DNA of 64,000 nucleotides from WTFY01 sp965214675 (GCA_965214675.1 OZ243969.1:186001-250000); one strand, 5' to 3'; numbered from the stretch's first letter, positions 35,020-43,290 are shown. Notes: generated from the letters alone by a model not told the origin. Numbers and translations: made by a program.

Positions 35020-36935
35020 TCAACGTATCTGAAGACCTGATCTGCGCCGCAGTTGACAGTGCAGAAGAACTTCGCGATCCGCTAGATGATCTGCTTGCAC
35101 GCACCGAGGCTGATCCGGGTGCGCCGTTCGCACCGGAAGTTATCGAGGCACTTGTCGCTTTGCGGCAGGAGGATCATGCACGGTTTGAAGGCCTGCGTGC
35201 CCGGCTCAAACGCTTCGGCTGCCGGGTCACCGCGCTGGATGAAATCTTGGCCAAGGAGGCTGGCGATAATAGCGGCCGTGGCCCAAAACAGGCAGACCTG
35301 CTGATCGAGCTGGCCCAGGAGGCCGAGTTGTTTCACAGCCCTGATGCGGTAGCCTTTGCCGACCTTGTAGTCAACGGCCACCGCGAAACCTGGCCGGTCC
35401 GCACCAAGGGCTTTCGCCGCTGGCTGACTCGACGCTTCTTCGAAGCGACCGGAAGTGCACCGAACTCCGAGGCCCTGCAATCGGCACTCAACGTCATTGG
35501 GGCCAAAGCCCACTTCGATGGGCCTGAGCGGGAGGTACACATTCGCATTGGCGGTCTGGAAGACAAGCTTTACCTCGACCTCGGCGATGATGCTTGGCAG
35601 GCAGTGGAGATCGACAGCGACGGCTGGCGTGTAATCGAGGGGCCTCCGGTCCGGTTCCGGCGTGCTGCCGGTATGCAGGCACTGCCGACGCCCCAGCCGG
35701 ACGGTTGCATTGAGGTCTTGCGGCGTTTTCTCAATGTCCGGGACGATAACGACTTCATCCTGGTCGTGGCCTGGACACTCGCCGTGCTGCGCAACTGTGG
35801 GCCTTACCCAGTGATTGTGTTGTCTGGTGAGCAGGGCTCGGCAAAGTCTACATTCTCCGCCGTGCTGCGCGCATTGATCGACCCCAATACGGCGCCGCTG
35901 CGCGCCTTGCCGCGAGAGGATCGCGACCTTTTCATCGCAGCGAACAATAGCCATGTCTTGGCCTTCGACAATGTCTCAGGCCTGCCTGCGTGGATCTCCG
36001 ACACCCTGTGCCGGCTTGCCACCGGTGGCGGTTTTGCGGTGCGCCAGCTCTATACAGACCAGGACGAGGTGCTATTCGATGCTGCGCGACCGGTGATCCT
36101 GAACGGCATCGAAGATATTGTCACGCGGCCAGACCTGGCTGACCGGGCGATCTTCCTGACACTGGAAGCTATCCCCGAGGAATGCCGCCGACCCGAGAGG
36201 GAGCTGTGGGCAGAGTTCAACGCTGTACGTCCACAGCTCCTCGGAACGCTGCTCAACGCGGTTTCCCACGGTCTTAAGCGGTTGCCGGATACCCGGCTCG
36301 ATAGCCTGCCGCGCATGGCGGATTTCGCACTCTGGGCAACGGCTTGCGAAACTGCACTCTGGACGGCTGGCACCTTCGGTGCTGCCTATGCGGGCAACCG
36401 CGATGAAGCGGTCGACAGCGTCATCGAGGCTGATCCGGTGAGTTCTGCCATCCGTTCGCTGATTGGCACGCGGACCGAGTGGACGGGAACCGCATCGGAT
36501 CTTCTGGATACCCTCGACGAGGAGGTTGGGGAGAAGGTGCACAAGTCCAAGGCTTGGCCATCGTCGGCCCGAGCCTTGTCGGGGCGGGTCCGCCGGGCGG
36601 CAACCTTTCTACGCAAAGTCGGCATCGACATCACCTTCGAGCGCGAGGGACGCGCCAGGACCCGAATCATCCGGATTACCCGCAAACCGGAATCTGCACC
36701 GGCAAGACCGTCCACACCGTCCGCATCGTCCGCGCAGTCTACAGAAGCCCGGCATAACAACGGCTTCGACCAAGACGACTCGCGGACGGTCGGCAGGGTC
36801 GCGGACGCAAGCGGCGGTCACGCTGAGTCCCAGGCCGTCCGCGACAAACAATCCGAAAATAACCAGATGGACAATGCGGACGGTGCGGACACAAGTTCAC
36901 AGATCTATTCCAGCAATTGTAGGACCCAGCTGTAA
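35016..36935 (+). CDS. Replicative ATPase/helicase-like protein of a mobile element
   Basis: 639 aa from ATG 35016, overlapping the primase stop by 4 nt. Walker A is GEQGSAKS (271-278); the acidic partner is probably in VLAFDNVSGL (about 315-320), and GFAVRQLYTDQDE and RPVILNGIEDIV fit the sensor region of superfamily-3-like or DUF927-like ATPases. The last 100 residues are low-complexity and hydrophilic. It most likely unwinds or loads at the element's origin, working with the primase. The assignment to a precise helicase family is uncertain. Confidence 0.75.
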   Translation: MINVSEDLICAAVDSAEELRDPLDDLLARTEADPGAPFAPEVIEALVALRQEDHARFEGLRARLKRFGCRVTALDEILAKEAGDNSGRGPKQADLLIELAQEAELFHSPDAVAFADLVVNGHRETWPVRTKGFRRWLTRRFFEATGSAPNSEALQSALNVIGAKAHFDGPEREVHIRIGGLEDKLYLDLGDDAWQAVEIDSDGWRVIEGPPVRFRRAAGMQALPTPQPDGCIEVLRRFLNVRDDNDFILVVAWTLAVLRNCGPYPVIVLSGEQGSAKSTFSAVLRALIDPNTAPLRALPREDRDLFIAANNSHVLAFDNVSGLPAWISDTLCRLATGGGFAVRQLYTDQDEVLFDAARPVILNGIEDIVTRPDLADRAIFLTLEAIPEECRRPERELWAEFNAVRPQLLGTLLNAVSHGLKRLPDTRLDSLPRMADFALWATACETALWTAGTFGAAYAGNRDEAVDSVIEADPVSSAIRSLIGTRTEWTGTASDLLDTLDEEVGEKVHKSKAWPSSARALSGRVRRAATFLRKVGIDITFEREGRARTRIIRITRKPESAPARPSTPSASSAQSTEARHNNGFDQDDSRTVGRVADASGGHAESQAVRDKQSENNQMDNADGADTSSQIYSSNCRTQL

Positions 36936-37431
36936 GCCGATGAGACACTTGCAGCAGCACAGGTCATCGGTGTGCGGCAGGGTCTCCTCGGCACACACCA
37001 GTGCAACGCGGGTTGGCGAGGTTCACAATTTGGATCGAGTGGAGGACGGTAGGCGGGGGTGTCCTCTATACAAAACCGCTCAATCTAGCGGCTTTCGAGG
37101 AATAGTGAGAGCTGGGGCCGAGGATATAGGGCTTACAGATCGTAATCTGCAAACCACACGGCATGGAGCCGAATTTTGTCCTTGGCCACGGGTATAATGA
37201 TAGATGTATTCGTGGTGATTTTCCATGTATGTAAAGCCTTGCCTGATGGAAGATAAGCCTGAAGGGTGAGTGTGTCGGCTCATGTAGTAGCGAACAGCAG
37301 AGAGCGAACGGCAGCATTTGGATTTTGGGATCACCCGATCGTTCCAGCTATACATTCTTCTCCGTGTTCATGCGCAGTATTTATAAGCATTGGGTTGGTC
37401 TGGCGAGATACTTGATATATGGTAAGCATCT
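36936..37431. other. Non-coding stretch before the serine recombinase
   Basis: 496 bp. It has a hairpin ACCGCT...AGCGG (about 37075-37092), a TATAAT at 37193-37198 without a matched -35, and no frame with recognisable protein character. Regulatory or attachment sequences of the recombinase could be here. Confidence 0.5.
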
Positions 37432-39012
37432 ATGGCAAAGCTGAATAGACAAAATCGAGCAACCGGATTATCGCAGCGGCATGCAGTGGTATATGTGCGC
37501 GTCTCCTCGAAAGAACAGGAGAAAGAAGGCTTCTCGATTCCAGCCCAACTCAAGTTGTTGCGGGATTACGCATTGGCTGAAGGCATCGAAGTCGTCGAAG
37601 AATATGTTGACGTGGAGACTGCCAAGCAGTCAGGCCGCTTCAGCTTCGGCAGGATGGTAAACTATTTCCATCAGCACCCCGAGGCCTGCACCATCCTGGT
37701 CGAGAAGACCGACCGCCTGTACCGCAACCTGAAAGACTGGGTGACCCTCGACGAGCTGGACCTGGAGATCCACTTCGTCAAGGAAAATGTCGTCCTGTCC
37801 TCAGATTCCCGCTCATCCGAGAAGTTCATGCACGGCATCAAGGTGCTGATGGCGAAGAACTACATCGATAACCTTTCGGAAGAGACCCGCAAGGGGATGA
37901 CCGAGAAGGCCGAGCAGGGGATTTGGCCATCCTGCGCACCGTTCGGCTATCGGAATATCGTCGGCGAGAACGGCAAGAAGATCATTGAAAAGGACCCGGA
38001 TCTCGCCCCGGTCGTTCTCCAGGTGTTCGAGTGGTACGCAACGGGGCGGTACTCTGGAAGAGACATCACCCAAATGGCGCGGGAAGCGGGGCTTGCATTC
38101 CGTAAGACTGGAAGACCGATTCCGCAGAGCACCATCTTCAAGATGCTCAACAACTCCATCTACACGGGGAGTTTCACCTGGAATGGAAAAACGTACCAGG
38201 GAACCCACGAACCCATTGTGAGTCGGGAGTTATGGGACAGGGTACAGGCCGTCCTTGGTGGTCGGTATGTAAACAGGAATCGAAAGACCAAATACAATTT
38301 TGCCTTTACCGGCCTGATCCGATGCGGGCATTGCGGCTGCTCGATGGTGGCAGAGCTCAAGAAGAGCCGCTATATCTATTATCACTGCAGCCGTGCCAAG
38401 GGGAAATGCCCAGAGCCATACATCCGTGAGGAAGTTCTGGAGGAACGGTTTGCTGAACTGCTTGATCACCTGCGGTTTGATGACGAGGTGTTGGCCTGGG
38501 TGTTGCAGGCGCTACGGGCCAGCCATGGTGACAAGAAACAACACCACGAGGAGGCCGTTCGGCGGATTCAGGGGGAGTGTGCCCGCCTGCAGCACCGTAT
38601 CGAAGCCATGTACGTCGACAAGCTCGACGGTCGTATCGATAGCGACTTCTTCGATCATAGATCTGCGGAGTGGCGCGAAGAGCAACGCAAGTGTCTGGAG
38701 TTGATCCACGAGCACCAGAATGCGGATCAGACCTATTTCGACGAGGGCATCCGTCTTCTCGAACTCGCGCAGAAGGCCAGTGCACTGTTTCGTAAGCAGT
38801 CCCCGGCTGAAAAACGCCGGTTGCTCGATTTTGTATTATCGAACTGTACTTGGAAGGGCGGCCAGCTCACGGCCGCATACCGCCAACCGTTTGATCTACT
38901 TGCGAAAAATGTGATTGCGCTGGAAAGCAAAAAGCCAGCTGAACGGGCTCAAACAGGCATTTCTGACAATTGGCTCCCCGGGACGGGCTCGAACCGCCGA
39001 CCTAGTGATTAA
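37432..39012 (+). CDS. Large serine recombinase (resolvase/integrase)
   Basis: 526 aa. The resolvase-type catalytic domain has YVRVSSKEQ (nucleophile Ser25) and DRLYRNLKDW. A Recombinase domain follows, then a zinc ribbon (CGHCGCSM ... YYHCSRAKGKC, about 300-330) and a coiled-coil region (KKQHHEEAVRRIQGECARLQ). It probably integrates and excises the XRE-primase element at 32.2-39 kb. The last 14 residues, starting NWLPGTGSNRRPSD, are encoded by a copy of the tRNA-Asn 3' end read in antisense, so they are acquired sequence and not part of the family. Confidence 0.9.
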   Translation: MAKLNRQNRATGLSQRHAVVYVRVSSKEQEKEGFSIPAQLKLLRDYALAEGIEVVEEYVDVETAKQSGRFSFGRMVNYFHQHPEACTILVEKTDRLYRNLKDWVTLDELDLEIHFVKENVVLSSDSRSSEKFMHGIKVLMAKNYIDNLSEETRKGMTEKAEQGIWPSCAPFGYRNIVGENGKKIIEKDPDLAPVVLQVFEWYATGRYSGRDITQMAREAGLAFRKTGRPIPQSTIFKMLNNSIYTGSFTWNGKTYQGTHEPIVSRELWDRVQAVLGGRYVNRNRKTKYNFAFTGLIRCGHCGCSMVAELKKSRYIYYHCSRAKGKCPEPYIREEVLEERFAELLDHLRFDDEVLAWVLQALRASHGDKKQHHEEAVRRIQGECARLQHRIEAMYVDKLDGRIDSDFFDHRSAEWREEQRKCLELIHEHQNADQTYFDEGIRLLELAQKASALFRKQSPAEKRRLLDFVLSNCTWKGGQLTAAYRQPFDLLAKNVIALESKKPAERAQTGISDNWLPGTGSNRRPSD

Positions 39013-39015
39013 CAG
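38968..39015. repeat. Attachment-site duplication (att), outer copy
   Basis: 48 bp identical to 44968-45015 and in the same orientation. It equals the 3' 45 nt of tRNA-Asn plus 3 flanking bases. With the intact tRNA it brackets 39016-44967, marking a 6-kb element integrated by the adjacent tyrosine integrase. Confidence 0.93.
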
Positions 39016-39339
39016 GGCGTGAAAAATTGATAACCCATTGATTATCATGAGATAGGAAATACTTAGTACACTGAGTATAAATCTTTTTAGTTCAGTGTGT
39101 TAGCTTAGCCTAATGCAAGTAGTAAAAACTGCGTGGTGTACCGGCAGTGTACTGAAAAATTACGTTATCGTATCCACCCGTTACTAATGGATCGCCTCAA
39201 ATAAGACCCACGCTGTGAAGTGAAAAGAACCAACAATATCAGAAGAATTTTTCAGCCCCTGCAGGACATCAGCCCCTGATTTTGTGGCTCATTTATTTAC
39301 AGATATGCGACACAAATATATTTGTGTCGCATCCATGCA
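39016..39339. other. AT-rich end of the 6-kb element
   Basis: 324 bp without a gene. It contains GTGTACCGGCAGTGTACTGA (39137-39156), related to sequences at 39808 and 44902, and a perfect 28-bp palindrome at 39305-39332. The rest is AT-rich and not recognised. Confidence 0.6.
39305..39332. promoter_or_regulatory. Perfect 28-bp palindrome
   Basis: ATGCGACACAAATA followed by its exact reverse complement. It lies 8 bp past the stop of the Fic remnant. A fully symmetric site of this length suggests binding by a dimeric regulator; no T run follows on either strand, so a terminator is less likely. Confidence 0.6.
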
Positions 39340-39708
39340 CTACAAAACCTTATCCCCTTCTGCAGTTCTCAGAAGGTCCGTGTAAGCAAACAAAGCAGAC
39401 TGTTGACCTTTTGCCTGCACAAGTACTTGCAAAATTCCCTCTTTTCGTAAAACTGTTAAAAGGCGGGGAGCTGTAGCCTGCGGTATGCCAGCCCATTTTG
39501 AAAAATGAGAGGCCCTGAAAATCGGCCTTTCAAATAACCAGTCCAGCGCACGTATGGCATGTCGTGAACGTGTTATTTCTACTATCCGTTTCTTCATGTT
39601 TTCATACAAGGCAAGTATGTCTTGAGTTTTTTTCAAATTATTTTCAGCCTGAACTTGTACTGCCTCGAGAAAAAACCTGCACCAGTCAGAGCCTGCAAAG
39701 TCAGTAAC
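39340..39708 (-). pseudogene. Fic-family protein, C-terminal remnant
   Basis: The frame reads VTDFAGSDWCRFFLEAVQVQAE then LYENMKKRIVEITRSRHAIRAL and LDWLFERPIFRASHFSKWAG. This is the end of the Fic domain and the C-terminal winged helix of DUF4172-type Fic proteins. The catalytic HPFxxGNGR motif and the N-terminus are missing; homology fades upstream of 39708 and a stop follows at about 39760. It is therefore a broken AMP-transferase gene. A start at 39636 would give only the winged helix (98 aa), which could still be expressed. Confidence 0.7.
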
Positions 39709-39807
39709 TATTTGATTGTGCAGATGTAGGGTAATTTTTGCGGATTTAGTATTAAGCGTGTTAGCTTAATATGTTAGGCAAGTCTAACGCTGACAATAAA
39801 AACTCAG

Positions 39808-39829
39808 CAGTGTACTGACAATGTACCGA
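39808..39829. repeat. Integrase arm-site-like repeat, inner copy
   Basis: AGTGTACTGACAATGTACCGA with its preceding base; it matches AGTGTACTGAAATTGTACCGA at 44903-44923 in 19 of 21 positions. Copies near both ends of the 6-kb element fit arm-type binding sites. Confidence 0.45.
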
Positions 39830-39880
39830 TGTAGGATGCAATTCGCCTTTGAATCAATTATGTCGCCAGTGGGCTTCATA

Positions 39881-40414
39881 TCATGATCTTTCAGACTTCT
39901 TTAAATGGTCTAGAACCTCCTTTTTTTCGAGAGGGGAAAGCTTGTTAAAGATTTGCTTCATTTGTTTTGTTCTTTTGTCATTGTCTAGATCCTCATCTGT
40001 ATAGGAGCAGGTACTGATCTGTACAAGAGTGAAGTTGGGACATTTTGGTAATATCAGCTTGCCTCCTAATTCCTTGAAGTTAAGCTTATAGCTACCCTTG
40101 GAGTCACGGAATAAGGTCCGCTTCTGTAAAAGGGGTCCAGTAGCGCCCCCAAAAATCCTGATTTTGGTTTTCCCCCATATTCCAACGATCATCCTCCCTT
40201 CTTCGTTTGCCCGAAGTTCATCATCCATCATCTCCATTGAAATACCATGAAATAACAATCTTCCACCTAGTACCCACCAGTTTCGACCTGACTCATCTCG
40301 TAGCCACCTAGCATGTCGCCCCACATTTTTGAGCCGAACACGATAATGTTGTTCAGCAACTTGGATAAGTTGACGGCGTATGAGATTATTGAACTTTGAT
40401 GGTGTGTTGTTCAT
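39881..40414 (-). CDS. Hypothetical island protein
   Basis: 177 aa, basic N-terminus (RRQLIQVAEQHYRVRLKNVG), a central beta-rich part with WWVLGGRLLFHGISM and MIVGIWGKTKIRIFGGA, and a C-terminal charged helix (TKQMKQIFNKLSPLEKKEVL). No family is recognised. It is AT-rich, in line with recent acquisition, and divergent from the NYN gene 248 bp away. Initiator ATG at 40414; no strong Shine-Dalgarno. Confidence 0.55.
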   Translation of the reverse strand: MNNTPSKFNNLIRRQLIQVAEQHYRVRLKNVGRHARWLRDESGRNWWVLGGRLLFHGISMEMMDDELRANEEGRMIVGIWGKTKIRIFGGATGPLLQKRTLFRDSKGSYKLNFKELGGKLILPKCPNFTLVQISTCSYTDEDLDNDKRTKQMKQIFNKLSPLEKKEVLDHLKKSERS

Positions 40415-40620
40415 CAGAAGCGATAATAATTTACTTATTTTGGGCGAATCTTTGTAACATATCTTATCTTCTCAGCTGCTATTTGTCGTCGGGCTGAAAT
40501 CTCATTGCGAACACATATACAAGCTTGCATTTTCTGTTGTATGGGCATACATTGGTATACAAGACTACCCATCGGACCACCGCCCAGATAGGGAGATACG
40601 GGGTTCGATTATCTTTACCC

Positions 40621-40650
40621 CAGGGACGCCTCGCGCGTCCCTGAATTTTT
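40621..40650 (+). terminator. Hairpin with T run upstream of the NYN gene
   Basis: CAGGGACGC (40621-40629), loop CTCGC, GCGTCCCTG (40635-40643), AA, five T. It ends 12 nt before the NYN start on the same strand. As no gene lies upstream on this strand it may be a leader attenuator or the 3' end of a small RNA. Confidence 0.6.
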
Positions 40651-40662
40651 CTGTGGACTGAT

Positions 40663-41313
40663 ATGGCCAGCGACGACTTGATCCAGAGCCCACGCCTCAG
40701 GGTCCGAGTATTTGTCGACTTCTGGAACTACACGCTTTCGATGCGGGATACCGACACCGCATTCCGCACCGACTGGTTAAGATTGGGTCAGGTACTGTCA
40801 CGTGCCGCAGCATCAGTTGTCGATTCCGCCGCGATCGGTGAATATCAAGGCCTCAACTTCTATGGCTCCTACGATCCGGCTAGTAAAGCAGACCGGAAAC
40901 TTCACCAATGGGCAACAACGAAAGTGGATAAATTTCCCGGCGTGAAGGTATCCATCGTCAAGCGCCAGAGGAAACGTTCGCCGCCCTCGTGCCCTGCCTG
41001 CCATACGGCAGTGGAGCAATGCCCTGCCTGTGGTGCCGACATGCGTGGGACCGAGGAGAAGGGCGTCGATGTCAGGATGGCGACTGACATGATCAGCCTT
41101 GCCTGGGTAGACAATTACGACATCGCAGTACTCGTTTCATCTGACCGTGATTTCGTGCCGGTAGCCGAATTCCTTGAGACCAAGGGCATCAGGGTGATCC
41201 ATGGGGCATTCCCTCCAAAGGGTGCGCAGCTGACTGCGCGGTGTTGGGGTAGCATCGACATCGGTAAATTGCGCGAAGAATTCCAACTTATCAAGCTTGG
41301 AAACGCTAAATGA
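40663..41313 (+). CDS. NYN-domain (PIN-like) putative ribonuclease with zinc-ribbon insert
   Basis: 216 aa. The NYN core is visible: VRVFVDFWNYT (Asp19, Asn22), GVDVRMATDM (Asp136, Asp142) and VLVSSDRDFVPV (Asp161, Asp163), the acidic metal site of PIN-like nucleases. A four-cysteine zinc ribbon (Cys110, Cys113, Cys120, Cys123; CPACHTAVEQCPACG) is inserted before the second acidic motif. NYN proteins cleave RNA or act with toxin/defence systems; no partner is obvious here. A hairpin/T run precedes the gene and the truncated recombinase copy follows on the other strand. Confidence 0.82.
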   Translation: MASDDLIQSPRLRVRVFVDFWNYTLSMRDTDTAFRTDWLRLGQVLSRAAASVVDSAAIGEYQGLNFYGSYDPASKADRKLHQWATTKVDKFPGVKVSIVKRQRKRSPPSCPACHTAVEQCPACGADMRGTEEKGVDVRMATDMISLAWVDNYDIAVLVSSDRDFVPVAEFLETKGIRVIHGAFPPKGAQLTARCWGSIDIGKLREEFQLIKLGNAK

Positions 41314-41431
41314 TGTCCATCCATGATTCCTGTAGTGGGGTTCATGACTAGGTAATCTGCGTCAAGGGCGAGCCTCCCATGGGCATAATTTTGAATCAGG
41401 GTGCTTACAGGATGAATGCGAAAGTACCAGC

Positions 41432-41569
41432 CTACACCTTTAGGTAGCCCATCGCCTGCAGCGCATTGGCGATTAACGTGAGGATGCGTTCCCGATTCCT
41501 CTGCGTGGCATAGCTGCCCTCTCTGCACTGTTTGCAGATCTGTTTCAATTGTCGGTTCAAGTCTCGCAT
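41432..41569 (-). pseudogene. Truncated copy of the Integrase_1-type recombinase
   Basis: 45 codons from ATG 41569 to a stop at 41432: MRDLNRQLKQICKQCREGSY then ATQRNRERILTLIANALQAM. It aligns with residues 1-43 of the intact recombinase at 25016-25882 (LNHNLKQLCRHCREGSYATQ...) and ends there; all catalytic residues are missing. Its Shine-Dalgarno (TGGAG) and leader are retained, so the leader may be transcribed without making an enzyme. Confidence 0.85.
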
Positions 41570-42103
41570 AGTGTTCTCCAGTATCTGGTGAGTGTTTCTG
41601 AACTCCCGGCAGCCTGGGCTGCTTAGGATTCACTTTTCAGCGAATACGTTCATGGGGCACTACCCCCGGATGACTTGAATGTGCCTGGTCAAGGCAGCAC
41701 AGTTCATCTGCTGTTGCAGATTGAACCCTGTGCAGGTCCAGATGCCTCTTTCGAGACGGTGATTAAAGATGGTAATAACCTCCTGTTAAGTTGTGCGGAT
41801 CGCTCCGCTTGATTGATATATATGCAGGCACACAGCACGGGGCAGCCATAACCTCAAAGGTCAGACTGGCGCACTGCACACGCAGCTTCATTGCAGAACT
41901 TCACAACCGAGTTGTGAATAGGTACAGGCATTGCCTGTGTTGAAGATGGAAACGGCCCAGAAGGCCTGAATCCGGACTGTCTGTATAGACAGACAGTGTA
42001 TTTGAAGATGGATCGACGGCTTTTGCCGCTGTGCACCTGTTACACGATCCGGAGGTGCCTCTTTGCCACTGATATACCGTAGTGGCGCCGGTACTAAATC
42101 ATC
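41570..42103 (-). ncRNA. Long structured leader RNA, copy B
   Basis: About 530 nt from the predicted transcription start to the truncated gene. The stem at 41697-41733 keeps the outer GCACAG/CTGTGC of copy A but the inner helix is ATCTGC/GCAGAT in place of CTCTTCA/TGAAGAG, a compensated change. A second helix is GUCUC-GAAA-GAGGC (GNRA loop) where copy A has GCCCC-UUAU-GGGGC. The 10-mer CCATCTTYAA occurs three times (41763-41772, 41940-41949, 42002-42011, minus-strand sense), and perfect hairpins such as ACTGTCTG...CAGACAGT and TTCACAAC...GTTGTGAA lie between. Confidence 0.6.
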
Positions 42104-42109
42104 ACGGTG

Positions 42110-42137
42110 AGTATAGCATCCGGTGCAGCTCTGTCAC
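42110..42137 (-). promoter_or_regulatory. Promoter of leader copy B
   Basis: Minus strand GTGACA (42132-42137), 16-bp spacer ending in TGC, TATACT (42110-42115), an extended -10. Same layout as copy A. Confidence 0.75.
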
Positions 42138-42263
42138 AGAAAAGATCAGCGTTGTGACAAAAAAATCGCGTGCGACCGGATGTGGGGACACCGTAATTCG
42201 CGGGGCATTCGAGCTCGCAATCAAAAATATACCGTACGGTGCGGGCCAGCACGCTGATTGCAC

Positions 42264-42308
42264 CCGCGTCACTACCGCGTTTGCTGCGCGCTCTGGGTAG
42301 TGACGCGG
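42264..42308. repeat. 13-bp inverted repeat at the outer end of cassette B
   Basis: CCGCGTCACTACC (42264-42276) and GGTAGTGACGCGG (42296-42308), a perfect dyad with a 19-nt loop; the sequence matches copy A. Confidence 0.75.
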
Positions 42309-42440
42309 GGTCCGTGCGTGGCCATCGGTTCGTTGAATCGCTATCCCTGGCCTCCGATCGCCTGGCAGCCATCCCAGAGTTACCAGATCCCTTGTAGCCG
42401 GAACGGGGCTGTACAGATTGCGTTGCCATCATGTGCCTGG

Positions 42441-43262
42441 CTATCCCTTGCCCTGGCGCTGAGCCACCTGACGAATGCGGCGCACCAGTGGACTGCTTTC
42501 ATCCACGGGTGCCAACTCCGGCATCTTCGCTGCCTGTATTTGCACCCGTCGCACTGCTTGGCGCGCCTGAGCGATGCGATAGCCCCGCTCCGGTGTAAAT
42601 TTGCCTTCTCGTGCACGTTCGATCAATGCACGCAGGCATCCCAACGGGGATGATCGTATATCGCGTGCAGCGATGATTGCGGCCCATTCATCGAGCACCT
42701 GCGGGTCCAGTGGTGGATCCACTGCACCGATCATGACTTCAGCCCGGTTGCGTTCCGAGGGCACCAGATCCTTCGGGTAGTGCAAATCCATCCTCTTCTT
42801 CCCACCACCACGATCTTCGATCCCGGTCTTACTAGTTGGCACGGGCTTGCGTGGTGGTGGTTCTCTTTCTGTTCTTCTTTCTGTTAAAGGGGTGACACCG
42901 GTGTCACCCTCCCCCTGACACGGGTGACACCCCTGGGTGACAGAGGTGTCAGGGGGTGGTGTCAATTTGTCAGGAGGGGGTGACATTCTGTCACCCCCCT
43001 TCAACTTCAGCCGGTACAGGTTCGAGGAGCTCGAACCATCCCCTCGTTTGCGAGGCTCCACGGTAATCATCTTTCTGTTTACCAGATGATGAAGGACACG
43101 CTGCACGGTGCGGGTGGAGACGCCTACCTTCTTTGCTACCGTGGAGATCCGCGGCCAGCACCGACCCTGGTCATCGGCGGCATCGCCCAGCACCACCAGC
43201 ACCAGCTTGTGCACCGGTGCCAGGTCCTGGCACAGGGCCCACTCCCGGGCGAGGATGCTCAT
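42441..43262 (-). CDS. Winged-helix replication initiator-like protein
   Basis: 273 aa from ATG 43262; upstream in-frame codons lack a good start and overlap the AlpA-like gene. The N-terminus MSILAREWALCQDLAPVHKL then STVAKKVGVSTRTVQRVLHH is a GntR/MarR-like winged helix as in phage O-type and plasmid Rep proteins. A proline-rich linker (about 90-165) coincides in DNA with a dense array of TGACA/TGTCA half-sites. The C-terminal part (DEWAAIIAARDIRSSPLGCL) resembles the DnaT-like end of such proteins. It probably starts replication of the excised 6-kb element. Confidence 0.72.
   Translation of the reverse strand: MSILAREWALCQDLAPVHKLVLVVLGDAADDQGRCWPRISTVAKKVGVSTRTVQRVLHHLVNRKMITVEPRKRGDGSSSSNLYRLKLKGGDRMSPPPDKLTPPPDTSVTQGCHPCQGEGDTGVTPLTERRTEREPPPRKPVPTSKTGIEDRGGGKKRMDLHYPKDLVPSERNRAEVMIGAVDPPLDPQVLDEWAAIIAARDIRSSPLGCLRALIERAREGKFTPERGYRIAQARQAVRRVQIQAAKMPELAPVDESSPLVRRIRQVAQRQGKG
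42891..42998. repeat. Iteron-like array inside the replication gene (candidate origin)
   Basis: Ten TGACA/TGTCA half-sites in 108 bp, including the perfect dyads GGTGACACCGGTGTCACC (42891-42908), GGGTGACACCC (42922-42932) and GGGGGTGACA-TTC-TGTCACCCCC (42976-42998). Placement within the initiator gene recalls lambda-type origins inside gene O. Confidence 0.6.
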
Positions 43263-43290
43263 CGGCCGGGATTGAAGCCTTGGGCAGTCC

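Larger units (their letters stand above)
41432..42308 (-). repeat. Duplicated cassette, copy B
   Basis: About 877 bp matching copy A (25760-26634): truncated recombinase, leader, promoter and 13-bp inverted repeat in the same order and orientation. Divergence is substantial in the loops, so the two copies are not a recent duplication; they more likely came with separate related elements. Confidence 0.8.

Noticed and set aside
38971..39015. Second tRNA-Asn gene
   Set aside because: Only the 3' 45 nt are present; the D-arm and 5' acceptor strand are missing. It is the att duplicate.
40590..40620. tRNA-like T-arm (GGGGTTCGATT) upstream of the NYN gene
   Set aside because: The supposed T-stem would need a 14-nt loop and there is no acceptor or anticodon arm.
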